5,679 bases of DNA from Pseudomonadota bacterium (GCA_021795255.1 JAJYPQ010000292.1:1-5679); one strand, 5' to 3'; counted from the stretch's first letter, positions 1 through 5,280 are shown. Translations and numbers: made by a program. Notes: generated by a model not told the origin, from the letters alone.

Positions 1-804
1 TTGCGGACCCGGATCCTGCGATCGGCGGTCGCGATCCTCGTGTTGTTCGTGGGCCTCTTTCCGTTCCGCAACACTCTCTATCGGTTGCTGGCCCGCCCCT
101 TAACCGCAGTGCTCCCGAAAAACGGCGCCATGATCGCGACCAACCTCCCGGCGACCTTTATTGCGCCGTTGAAGCTTGCGCTCGCCACCGCCGTGGCCCT
201 GGCCGTGCCTTATGTCCTGTACCAGGCGTGGGCATTCGTGGCCCCCGGGCTTTACCAGCGCGAGCGCCGTCTGATCACGCCCTTGCTCTTGTCGAGCACC
301 CTGCTCTTTTATCTTGGCATGGCGTTTGCCTATTTCCTGATCTTTCCCCTGGCCTTCGGATTCTTCGCGCGCTCCGCCCCCACGGGCGTGCGCGTCATGA
401 CCGACATCAATCACTACCTGAGCTTCGTTTTGACGCTGTTTTTCGCATTCGGCCTGGCCTTCGAGGTCCCGGTGGCGATTGTGCTGCTGGTGCTCATGGG
501 CGTCCTGCGCCCCGAGACATTGTCCGGTAAGCGCCGCTACGTCATCCTCGGGGCCTTCATCCTGGCCGCGATCATCACGCCCCCCGACGCCTTCTCGCAG
601 ACGGTGCTGGCGCTCGCCATGTGGGGGCTGTTCGAGGTTGGCCTGTTCGTCGCCTATCGGGTGAGGCCGCGTCCGGCGACGGCCGACATAAAAGCGCCTC
701 CGCCGCCCGCAGCGCCGCCGCCTGCGGTGATGCCGGTATCACCGCCACGGCGTCGTCCCAAGCGTCGGCGTCGTCCGCGCAAGCCGCCGCCGGATGCGCA
801 TTAA
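1..804 (+). CDS. tatC: Sec-independent protein translocase subunit TatC, 5' truncated by window edge
   Basis: TatC is the polytopic inner-membrane receptor of the twin-arginine pathway; with TatB it binds RR signal peptides and recruits TatA to export folded proteins. Seen here: repeated hydrophobic helices; the conserved loop P-G-L-Y-Q-R-E-R-R at residues 82-90 (glutamate 88); F-G-L-A-F-E-V-P at 150-157 (glutamate 155); and T-P-P-D-A-F-S-Q at 193-200. If window residue 1 equals E. coli Leu16 (start of L-R-x-R), glutamates 88 and 155 fall exactly on E. coli Glu103 and Glu170. About 15 codons therefore lie upstream, and the TTG at base 1 is an internal leucine codon, not the start. After the last helix (near residue 220) comes an unusual 45-residue cytoplasmic tail rich in Pro and Arg. 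tatA and tatB would be expected just upstream. The family call is secure. Confidence 0.96.
   Translation: MRTRILRSAVAILVLFVGLFPFRNTLYRLLARPLTAVLPKNGAMIATNLPATFIAPLKLALATAVALAVPYVLYQAWAFVAPGLYQRERRLITPLLLSSTLLFYLGMAFAYFLIFPLAFGFFARSAPTGVRVMTDINHYLSFVLTLFFAFGLAFEVPVAIVLLVLMGVLRPETLSGKRRYVILGAFILAAIITPPDAFSQTVLALAMWGLFEVGLFVAYRVRPRPATADIKAPPPPAAPPPAVMPVSPPRRRPKRRRRPRKPPPDAH
748..776 (+). repeat. Short direct repeat encoding a duplicated basic hexapeptide in the TatC tail
   Basis: The 11-mer CGGCGTCGTCC occurs at 748-758 and again at 766-776, an 18-base period equal to six codons. It underlies the consecutive peptides RRRPKR and RRRPRK in the TatC tail (residues 250-261). The repetition suggests local slippage or duplication expanding a basic tail. 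The repeat is seen directly; its origin is inferred. Confidence 0.6.
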
Positions 805-1117
805 AAATGGCGTGGAATTCGAAGACGCGGCCGGTTCTCTTTAAGTTTGCATCCGGGGCCTAAGGCCAACCTGCGCCCGGTGGACTAGGGTATCCTCGAT
901 CGAAGGGCAAGCCGCCCGCTGGGTCCGCTGTACCTAAAAATGGGGGTCTTTCAGCTGTGCGTACGCCCCAGGTGTGGGCGCTCGCGGATTTCAGGTGAGC
1001 CACCCGCCGGGCCTCGCTCATCTTGCGCGGGCGTCCCCATTCGGCGCGCCCCGCGCCCTATGCCATGAGACGGCCACGACGATCCCTTCATCCCGCCGGG
1101 GATTGTGGGCGCGCATC

Positions 1118-1160
1118 GCCCCGTCATCAGAATGGCATATTCCTGTGACATAAACGGGGC
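1118..1160. repeat. Inverted repeat with nested dyad upstream of the glycosyltransferase
   Basis: GCCCCGT (1118-1124) is matched by its reverse complement ACGGGGC (1154-1160). Inside lie TCA/TGA and a GAAT-GGCAT-ATTC dyad, so the segment could fold as an interrupted hairpin in RNA or act as an operator. It ends about 93 bases before the glycosyltransferase start. The symmetry is visible; any function is inferred. Confidence 0.35.
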
Positions 1161-1162
1161 AT
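1145..1162 (+). promoter_or_regulatory. Weak Pho-box-like direct repeat (candidate PhoB site)
   Basis: GTGACAT-AAAC-GGGGCAT has the 7-4-7 layout of a PhoB site, with CAT ends repeated at an 11-base period and an A-rich spacer. Against the E. coli consensus CTGTCAT-AWAW-CTGTCAY it matches roughly 12 of 18 positions by hand. No good -10 element lies at the expected distance. It is reported because the downstream genes resemble a phosphate-starvation lipid pathway. Chance occurrence is quite possible. Confidence 0.2.
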
Positions 1163-1253
1163 TGAGGTGGGGTGACACGACGCTGAGCGCCCGAATCCAT
1201 GGGCGGCTAAGCCTCTCCCTCAAGTCCCGTACCCACGATACAGGACCCAGGGC

Positions 1254-2444
1254 ATGCGCATTCTGATGATCTCTGATACGTATTTCCCGCGCATCAGCGG
1301 GGTGGCAAGCTCCATCCGCAGCTTTCGCGAGGGCCTGGCTCGCCTGGGGCACGACGTGGATCTGCTCATCCCCGCCTATGGCGTTTGTACCAGCGAAGGG
1401 CCCGGGGTCTTTCAGGCCCCCGCCATGCGCATCCCGTTTTATCCAGAGGAGCGTCTGATGACCCCCTTGGGGGCCTTGCGCATCGCCAGATACCTCGCAT
1501 CCCGCCCGCATGATGTCATCCATATTGAGACGCCTTTCATGGCCCAATTCTGGGGGCGCCATCTCGCACGCAAATGGCAAGTTCCGGCCATCCTTTCTTA
1601 TCACACCCATTTCGAGGCCTATGTCGGCCATTATTACCCTTGGATACCCAAAGCCGCGGGCCATCACATGATTCGCGCCATTGCGCGCCGCCAGTGTGAT
1701 GCCGTCGACACCGTGATTGTTCCATCGGTCGCCATGGCCGAGGTGGTGGCGGGTTATGGTGTCGGCACTCGCATCCAAGTGATTCCAACCGGCATCGAAT
1801 GTCCGCCAAGCCCTACAGGCTGTGGCGCCGCCTTTCGCGCCCGCCACGGTATTGCGCCAAAGCAGCCTCTCTTACTCTATGCTGGGCGTCTGGCCCCGGA
1901 AAAAAATCTCCCTTTCCTTCTCGAGGTCGCCAGACGCCTGCGGCTTGCTTTGCCCGACGTTTTGTTGCTGTTTGCCGGAGATGGTCCGGAACGACCATCC
2001 CTGGAGGCGCAAACCCAAAACCTTGGCCTGACCGACCATGTGCGCTTTCTGGGTTATCTGGATCGCGACCGCGCCTTGCAGGACGCCTATCAAGCCGCGG
2101 ATCTCTTCGTCTTTTGCTCTCAAACGGAGACACAGGGCATGGTGCTGCTGGAGGCCTTGGCGGCGCGGCTGCCGATCGTGGCGATCCCGGCCCTTGGCGT
2201 GGCAGATCTGCTTGCCTTCCACAAAGGCAGTCGTGGCAGCACGGCCGATCCGGATACGTTTAGCGCAGAATGCCTGATTATCCTGCGCGACCCCGAGCTG
2301 CGCGCGCGCCTTGCGTTGGAGGCGGGCCACCTTGCCGCCCGCTTTTCGCGCGACGCCATGTCACAGCGCTTGGCAAAGGTCTATGAAACGCTGATTAATG
2401 AGGCCCAGATCGCACATTGCCGCATTCAAGAACGCCAAGGTTAA
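1254..2444 (+). CDS. GT4-family glycosyltransferase, probable lipid (diacylglycerol) glycosyltransferase
   Basis: This 396-residue GT-B fold enzyme most likely moves a sugar from a nucleotide-sugar to a membrane lipid at the cytoplasmic face. The N-terminal acceptor domain opens with M-R-I-L-M-I-S-D-T-Y-F-P and the G-V glycine loop (residues 1-17), and holds S-Y-H-T-H-F-E-A-Y (115-123), typical of the MgtA/SqdX/alMGS-like branch. The donor domain has G-R-L-A-P-E-K-N (211-218; Arg212 and Lys217 are the usual diphosphate contacts), A-G-D-G-P-E (241-246) and the E-x7-E motif as T-E-T-Q-G-M-V-L-L-E (Glu292, Glu300). T-E-T-Q-G recalls diacylglycerol glucosyltransferases. No signal peptide or membrane helix is seen. 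The ATG has an AGGA site at 1242-1245, eight bases upstream. A PlcP-like phospholipase gene follows in the same direction, fitting an Agt role on diacylglycerol. Sugar and acceptor are inferred; a mannosyltransferase or sulfolipid synthase role is the main alternative. Confidence 0.88.
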   Translation: MRILMISDTYFPRISGVASSIRSFREGLARLGHDVDLLIPAYGVCTSEGPGVFQAPAMRIPFYPEERLMTPLGALRIARYLASRPHDVIHIETPFMAQFWGRHLARKWQVPAILSYHTHFEAYVGHYYPWIPKAAGHHMIRAIARRQCDAVDTVIVPSVAMAEVVAGYGVGTRIQVIPTGIECPPSPTGCGAAFRARHGIAPKQPLLLYAGRLAPEKNLPFLLEVARRLRLALPDVLLLFAGDGPERPSLEAQTQNLGLTDHVRFLGYLDRDRALQDAYQAADLFVFCSQTETQGMVLLEALAARLPIVAIPALGVADLLAFHKGSRGSTADPDTFSAECLIILRDPELRARLALEAGHLAARFSRDAMSQRLAKVYETLINEAQIAHCRIQERQG

Positions 2445-2471
2445 GGGCCTTGCTCACCGATGGCGCGCCTG

Positions 2472-2497
2472 CCGGTGCCGTTGGAACGGTGCACCGG
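2472..2497 (+). terminator. Hairpin downstream of the glycosyltransferase, possible weak terminator
   Basis: CCGGTGCCGTT (2472-2482) pairs with AACGGTGCACCGG (2485-2497) as a GC-rich stem of about ten pairs with a two-base bulge, starting 28 bases after the stop codon. A TTTT occurs at 2504-2507, but six bases separate it from the stem, so this is not a canonical intrinsic terminator. It could slow or end transcription before the phosphoesterase gene, or only stabilise the mRNA 3' end. Confidence 0.3.
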
Positions 2498-2519
2498 GAT
2501 CCGCTTTTGGCGTTTCGCG

Positions 2520-2534
2520 GCGCATAAGATGCGC
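2520..2534. repeat. Perfect inverted repeat GCGCAT-aag-ATGCGC
   Basis: Six-base arms at 2520-2525 and 2529-2534 flank a three-base centre in the spacer between the glycosyltransferase and phosphoesterase genes. No T-run follows, so it is not a terminator. It could be a small operator or chance. Confidence 0.35.
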
Positions 2535-2566
2535 GCGATCGCAAAAGCCTCCGTCAAAGGCTCGGG

Positions 2567-2580
2567 CGCGCGGCCGCGCG
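2567..2580. repeat. 14-base perfect palindrome CGCGCGGCCGCGCG
   Basis: This perfect G/C palindrome contains a NotI-type octamer and lies mid-spacer, about 120 bases before the phosphoesterase gene. In such G+C-rich DNA it may be coincidental, though it sits close to two other dyads. The preceding AGCCT/AGGCT pair (2546-2562) adds to the hairpin-rich character of the spacer. Confidence 0.35.
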
Positions 2581-2649
2581 GATAGAAGAAATTCATGGGA
2601 CCGGATAGGGCGTCACGACAGCCGCCTGCACTTTTCGCGCATGACCGGT

Positions 2650-2668
2650 CTGTCATGGTATGTGTCTT
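2650..2668 (+). promoter_or_regulatory. CTGTCAT half-site upstream of the PlcP-like gene (candidate Pho box)
   Basis: A perfect CTGTCAT heptamer (2650-2656) is followed by GTGTCTT (2662-2668), which matches 5 of 7, but the repeat period is 12 bases rather than the 11 of PhoB sites. An AT-rich stretch (GAAATATTT, 2681-2689) follows at about the spacing of a -10 element. A start of transcription near 2694 would leave little or no leader before ATG 2702 but would suit a start at GTG 2783. The call is speculative. Confidence 0.22.
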
Positions 2669-2691
2669 ATGTGAAACTGAGAAATATTTGT

Positions 2692-2696
2692 GGAGG
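2692..2696 (+). promoter_or_regulatory. Ribosome binding site GGAGG that sets the phosphoesterase start
   Basis: GGAGG ends five bases before ATG 2702, an ideal placement. It lies inside the longer reading that begins at GTG 2690, and so argues for ATG 2702 over that GTG. A weaker AGGA (2773-2776) precedes an in-frame GTG at 2783, which would give a protein beginning just before the conserved core. Confidence 0.7.
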
Positions 2697-2701
2697 CGCT
2701 G

Positions 2702-3577
2702 ATGCATGGTGAAAAAAGCTCATGCCACGAACCCCGTGGCCGCTTAGCGCCTCTTGCCGCCGCCCATGATTCAGGACCTACCGTGAATCCGTCCACTTAT
2801 CGAGCCATCTTCATCTCGGATGTGCATTTGGGGACGCGGGGTTGCCAGGCCGAAAAGCTCCTTGATTTCTTGCGCACACACTCATGCGAGCAGCTGTTTT
2901 TGGTAGGCGACATCATTGATCTATGGCGCCTCAAGATTCGTTGGTATTGGCCAAGCGCTCACAATACTGTGATCCAAAAGATCCTGCGCATGGCGCGCAA
3001 TGGCGTCAAAGTGCACTACATTCGTGGAAATCACGATCCCATATTCGAATTCTTTTCTGAGCTGACGCTGACCGATGACTCGATAGTGGCGCTGGGTGAT
3101 ATCGCGATCCGGGAAGAGTATGTCTACCATACCGCCGCGGGCCTGCGCCTATGGGTTATTCATGGTGACCAGTTTGACGCGGCCATGCGTTATGCCCGCT
3201 GGCTTACGCATCTTGGCGATCACGGGTATACGGCCCTTTTGTCTCTCAATCATTATCTGCAAAGGCTCTTACAGTGGCTCGGGGTGCGCCACCAATGGTC
3301 GTTGAGCGGTTATGTGAAATATCATGTCAAGAAGGCCGTGCAATTCATTAACGACTATGAATCCCTGTTGGCCGAAGAGGCCCTGCGACGCAACTACGAC
3401 GGGGTTATATGTGGCCATATCCATCATCCCGAACAAAAGCGGATCAAGAATATTCAGTACTACAACGATGGGGACTGGGTCGAGAGTTGCTCGGCGCTTG
3501 TCGAACATCATGATGGCCAAATGGAGATCGTTCACTGGACGCAATCGGCGTCCCGTGATGCAATCCGGGCGGCCTAG
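2702..3577 (+). CDS. plcP: PlcP-like calcineurin-type metallophosphoesterase (probable phospholipase C)
   Basis: A 291-residue cytosolic dimetal phosphoesterase without signal peptide. Metal-site motifs are complete: D-V-H (Asp40, His42), G-D-I-I-D (69-73), G-N-H-D (109-112), H-G-D (154-156) and G-H-I-H-H-P (238-243). The segments F-I-S-D-V-H-L-G-T-R-G-C-Q-A-E (37-51), W-Y-W-P-S-A-H-N (81-88) and G-D-W-V-E-S-C (257-263) are those I recall from Sinorhizobium PlcP, which hydrolyses phosphatidylcholine and phosphatidylethanolamine to diacylglycerol under phosphate starvation. Classical LpxH has G-N-R-D and lacks the G-D-W-V-E-S-C tail, so an automatic LpxH label would probably mislead. A GT4 gene 257 bases upstream could use the released diacylglycerol. 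About 27 residues precede the conserved core; a start at GTG 2783 would remove them. Motifs are seen; the substrate is inferred from family resemblance. Confidence 0.82.
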   Translation: MHGEKSSCHEPRGRLAPLAAAHDSGPTVNPSTYRAIFISDVHLGTRGCQAEKLLDFLRTHSCEQLFLVGDIIDLWRLKIRWYWPSAHNTVIQKILRMARNGVKVHYIRGNHDPIFEFFSELTLTDDSIVALGDIAIREEYVYHTAAGLRLWVIHGDQFDAAMRYARWLTHLGDHGYTALLSLNHYLQRLLQWLGVRHQWSLSGYVKYHVKKAVQFINDYESLLAEEALRRNYDGVICGHIHHPEQKRIKNIQYYNDGDWVESCSALVEHHDGQMEIVHWTQSASRDAIRAA

Positions 3578-3802
3578 GCATCAGACCGGCCTGTCGGGTC
3601 GCCCAAGCGACGCAAGACCCAAGCGGGACAAAAGAGATGCGACCGCGTCACCGCGGCCCATGGCGGCAAGGCCAGATGGCGCAGGCGCCGGATCTCATCG
3701 TGCGCGCCCCACGGGATCTTGTCAGCGGCTTCTTCCAGAAGAAGGCCGCAAACGGGTGGCCGTAGGATAGGATCGTCTTGAGGGGCTTACGCCGCGCCGT
3801 GT

Positions 3803-3829
3803 CGCCCCGGGATGGCAGACCACGGGGCG
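3803..3829. repeat. Inverted repeat CGCCCCG...CGGGGCG
   Basis: Seven-base perfect arms (3803-3809 and 3823-3829) enclose 13 bases. It is the first of four GC-rich dyads in the convergent interval between the phosphoesterase and degS. No T-run follows on either strand. Confidence 0.35.
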
Positions 3830-3840
3830 TGGCCATGCTG

Positions 3841-3863
3841 CAGGCGGTCTTTAAGACCGTCTG
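3841..3863. repeat. 23-base near-perfect dyad centred on TTTAA
   Basis: Arms CAGGCGGTCTT (3841-3851) and AAGACCGTCTG (3853-3863) flank a single central T, with one mismatched pair that becomes a G-U pair in plus-strand RNA. As RNA it folds to a nine-pair stem with loop UUUAA. As DNA it resembles a dimeric repressor operator. No T-run follows on either strand, so it is not a standard terminator, although its place between convergent genes would suit transcript 3'-end protection. Confidence 0.45.
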
Positions 3864-3888
3864 ACAACGCCAAGCGATATCGTGGGAT

Positions 3889-3911
3889 ACGGCCGGGTAG
3901 TCGCCGGCCGT
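3889..3911. repeat. GC-rich hairpin ACGGCCGG / CCGGCCGT
   Basis: Eight-base perfect arms at 3889-3896 and 3904-3911 enclose a seven-base loop. It is strong enough to fold in RNA on either strand, but no T-tract follows. It is part of the hairpin cluster between convergent genes. Confidence 0.4.
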
Positions 3912-3951
3912 GGTCGAGGCGGCCCCGGGGACGCATAACGTTCTCGCGCCC

Positions 3952-3971
3952 GAGCCCCGGGTTGGGGGCTC
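3952..3971. terminator. Hairpin GAGCCCC / GGGGCTC, possible imperfect terminator
   Basis: Seven-base perfect arms (3952-3958 and 3965-3971) enclose a six-base loop. On the plus strand only TTGT follows, too short for a confident intrinsic terminator. On the minus strand, where it would end degS about 67 bases after the stop codon, no T-run follows. It may serve factor-dependent termination or 3'-end protection of the degS transcript. Confidence 0.25.
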
Positions 3972-4037
3972 TTGTACGCATCCTGCGGGTGAGGGGCCGG
4001 TGCACCCTTGTGGTGTGTGGGCCCCAGTCAGCCCCTT

Positions 4038-5222
4038 TCAGGGTGCGGGCTGCGGTTCTTGGGCGAGCGACGCCACGTTCTTCAGGGGCGGCCGCGTCGC
4101 CACGATGGCGTGAACCGTCAGGCGCTGACCGGCACGCAAGATGCCCAAGGCGACAGGCGTCCCGGGTTTCGTGTCGGCGATGGTGAGTAGGGCGCGATTG
4201 GCTGAGCGTAACGGCCGGCCGTTGATCGCATAGAGCACATCTCCCGGGCGTATCCCGGCGGCCGCCGCCGGGCCGTTTTTGTAGATCGCCGCCACCACCA
4301 CCCCGCGCGTGGTCTTCGGCAGCTTCAGGGCGCGGGCCAGTGCGGGCGTGAGGGTCTGGCCGGCAACGCCTATCCAGCCTTCGATCACATGCCCGTATTT
4401 GATGATTTGGCGAAAGACGTGGCGCGCCAGATTGACGGGGATGGCAAAGCCGATCCCCTGAAATCCCCCGCTGTGGGTGTAGATCGCGCTATCGATGCCG
4501 ATCAGGTGCCCATCGGTATTGACAAGCGCGCCGCCGGAGTTGCCGGGGTTGATGGCGGCATCCGTCTGGATAAAGTTTTCGATCGGGTTTAGGCCAAGTT
4601 CATCCCGGCCGGTCGCGCTCACGATCCCCATCGTCACCGTCTGACCGATGCCAAAGGGGTCGCCGATGGCTAGTACCACCTCACCTACGGCAATGTCGGA
4701 GGCGTGGCCGAGGGTTATGGCCGTCAATCGCGGAAGATGGATCTTCAGGACCGCGAGGTCGGTGGCCGGGTCCACGCCCACCACCCGTGCCTTGGCGCTG
4801 CGCCCGTCTTTCAGGAACACGCGGATGGCGTCGGCCCCGCGAATCACATGATAATTGGTCAGGATGAAGCCGTTTTTGCTGATGATCACCCCGGACCCGA
4901 GGCTTGTTTCCACCCGCTTGCGGCTGGCTGGCGGCCTGCCCCCGGTGAACGGCTCAAAGAACGGGAAGCCCGGACCGCGCCGCGGGCGCGTCACCACCAC
5001 CTTGGCTGTGTTAATATTGACAACTGCGTTGGCCGCCTTTTTTACCGCGTAGGCATAGGAGACGGGCCCAGGCGTCATTGCCTTGCGTGGCGCGGCTTCG
5101 CGTATGACGACCGTGGGACCATGGGCGATGAGCTGCGGGCGCAACAGCAGGATGACGAAGGCGAGCGCCAGGCCACCGACCACGATACGCGCGAGGATGA
5201 TAAGGCGGTGAGAAAAAGACAT
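4038..5222 (-). CDS. degS: Membrane-anchored periplasmic serine protease, DegS/AlgW type
   Basis: A 394-residue HtrA-family protease. In the family, DegS/AlgW binds C-termini of misfolded outer-membrane proteins through its PDZ domain and cuts the anti-sigma factor RseA/MucA, starting release of sigma-E/AlgU. Seen here: an uncleaved N-terminal anchor (about residues 6-28) with no signal-peptidase motif; a trypsin-like domain with triad His125 (T-N-Y-H-V), Asp155 (D-P-A-T-D-L-A-V-L) and Ser229 (N-P-G-N-S-G-G-A-L); then one PDZ domain from about 282 to 378 (G-I-R-P-G-D-V-L-Y-A-I-N-G). One PDZ plus an anchor separates it from two-PDZ DegP/MucD and DegQ. The Pro/Ala-rich C-terminus is short. The start has a strong GGAGG four bases upstream. 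It is convergent with the phosphoesterase gene and divergent from sspA. All catalytic residues are present, so it should be active. Confidence 0.92.
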   Translation of the reverse strand: MSFSHRLIILARIVVGGLALAFVILLLRPQLIAHGPTVVIREAAPRKAMTPGPVSYAYAVKKAANAVVNINTAKVVVTRPRRGPGFPFFEPFTGGRPPASRKRVETSLGSGVIISKNGFILTNYHVIRGADAIRVFLKDGRSAKARVVGVDPATDLAVLKIHLPRLTAITLGHASDIAVGEVVLAIGDPFGIGQTVTMGIVSATGRDELGLNPIENFIQTDAAINPGNSGGALVNTDGHLIGIDSAIYTHSGGFQGIGFAIPVNLARHVFRQIIKYGHVIEGWIGVAGQTLTPALARALKLPKTTRGVVVAAIYKNGPAAAAGIRPGDVLYAINGRPLRSANRALLTIADTKPGTPVALGILRAGQRLTVHAIVATRPPLKNVASLAQEPQPAP

Positions 5223-5257
5223 AAGACCTCCCGGCCGGAGACCGCCCTAGGCGGGCT
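5223..5257 (-). promoter_or_regulatory. Structured degS leader with ribosome site near a hairpin
   Basis: Read on the minus strand, the degS leader holds a CCGCC-tag-GGCGG hairpin (5242-5254) followed by CTCC-ggccg-GGAG, whose right arm is the ribosome binding site itself. Partial occlusion of translation initiation is possible. The stem over the ribosome site has only four pairs, so the effect may be slight. Base pairing is seen; regulation is inferred. Confidence 0.25.
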
Positions 5258-5274
5258 TGTCATTATGGAGTAAA

Positions 5275-5280
5275 ATTATA
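5275..5280 (-). promoter_or_regulatory. Perfect TATAAT -10 element for degS (weak -35)
   Basis: TATAAT read on the minus strand lies in the only strongly AT-rich patch of the divergent region, about 53 bases before the degS start. The best -35 at 16-base spacing is TCAACT (5297-5302), matching TTGACA at three positions. The overlapping CAACTT faintly recalls a sigma-E -35 (GGAACTT), but no sigma-E -10 is apparent. On the plus strand TTGTCA (5257-5262) and TATAAA (5277-5282) are spaced only 14 bases apart, too close for a normal promoter. Confidence 0.45.

Larger units (their letters stand above)
805..1253. other. Intergenic region without a defensible gene (tatC to glycosyltransferase)
   Basis: These 449 bases hold no ORF with both a ribosome-binding site and recognisable protein features. 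Open frames exist on both strands. The plus-strand one from GTG 995 to TAA 1151-1153 has 52 codons and no Shine-Dalgarno sequence. Two overlapping minus-strand frames cover roughly 951-1200, one of them running on antisense to the glycosyltransferase. By hand their third-position G+C is about 70%, not clearly better than one another, so none can be preferred. No intrinsic terminator follows tatC: short dyads occur, for example GGCC-TAA-GGCC near 857-867, but no T-run follows. The promoter of the glycosyltransferase should lie here, yet I see no convincing -35/-10 pair. Confidence 0.6.
3574..3911 (-). pseudogene. Probable decayed gene, frameshifted, product unknown
   Basis: Two minus-strand frames in succession look coding. 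The first runs from about 3911 through an ATG at 3836 (no clear ribosome site) and includes L-K-T-I-L-S-Y-G-H-P-F-A-A-F-F. Its third-position G+C is about 80% by hand count, near 90% around 3724-3788. The second runs from a TAA at 3787-3789 to a TAG at 3574-3576 and includes E-E-A-A-D-K-I-P-W-G-A-H-D-E-I and L-R-H-L-A-L-P-P-W-A-A-V-T-R-S-H-L-F. Its third-position G+C rises only after about 3740 and it has no early start codon. One lost base near 3725-3745 would join them. The joined reading ends at the 3' end of the convergent phosphoesterase gene. I do not recognise the product. A sequencing error in an intact small gene is the alternative. Confidence 0.42.

Noticed and set aside
1..3. TTG at base 1 as the start of tatC
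   Set aside because: Alignment with E. coli TatC places this codon at Leu16, with Glu103 and Glu170 in register, so the true start lies upstream of the window.
802..943. TAAAAATGG occurring at 802-810 and 935-943
   Set aside because: A nine-base match without further similarity around it; chance is enough to explain it.
1133..1148. Sigma-54 type promoter at TGGCATATTCCTGTGA
   Set aside because: The GG element is present, but the required GC at the -12 position reads TG, and no activator context is visible.
951..1847. 298-codon open frame on the minus strand
   Set aside because: It is antisense to the glycosyltransferase, which has clear family motifs. The translation shows no domain, and its length follows from high G+C content.
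1799..2263. 154-codon plus-strand frame inside the glycosyltransferase
   Set aside because: It is out of frame within a well-supported gene, low in complexity and has no motif.
2702..3577. Classical LpxH (UDP-2,3-diacylglucosamine hydrolase)
   Set aside because: It has G-N-H-D rather than the G-N-R-D of LpxH, and carries T-R-G-C-Q-A-E and G-D-W-V-E-S-C segments typical of PlcP-like proteins. It remains a fallback if no other lpxH exists in the genome.
3812..4186. 124-codon plus-strand frame across the degS 3' end
   Set aside because: It overlaps the conserved PDZ-coding end of degS and has an Arg/Pro-rich shadow composition.
4038..5222. DegP/MucD or DegQ
   Set aside because: Only one PDZ domain is present, and the N-terminus is an uncleaved anchor rather than a cleavable signal peptide.
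4704..5273. 189-codon open frame on the plus strand
   Set aside because: It is antisense to degS, whose catalytic triad and PDZ domain are unmistakable; a compositional shadow.
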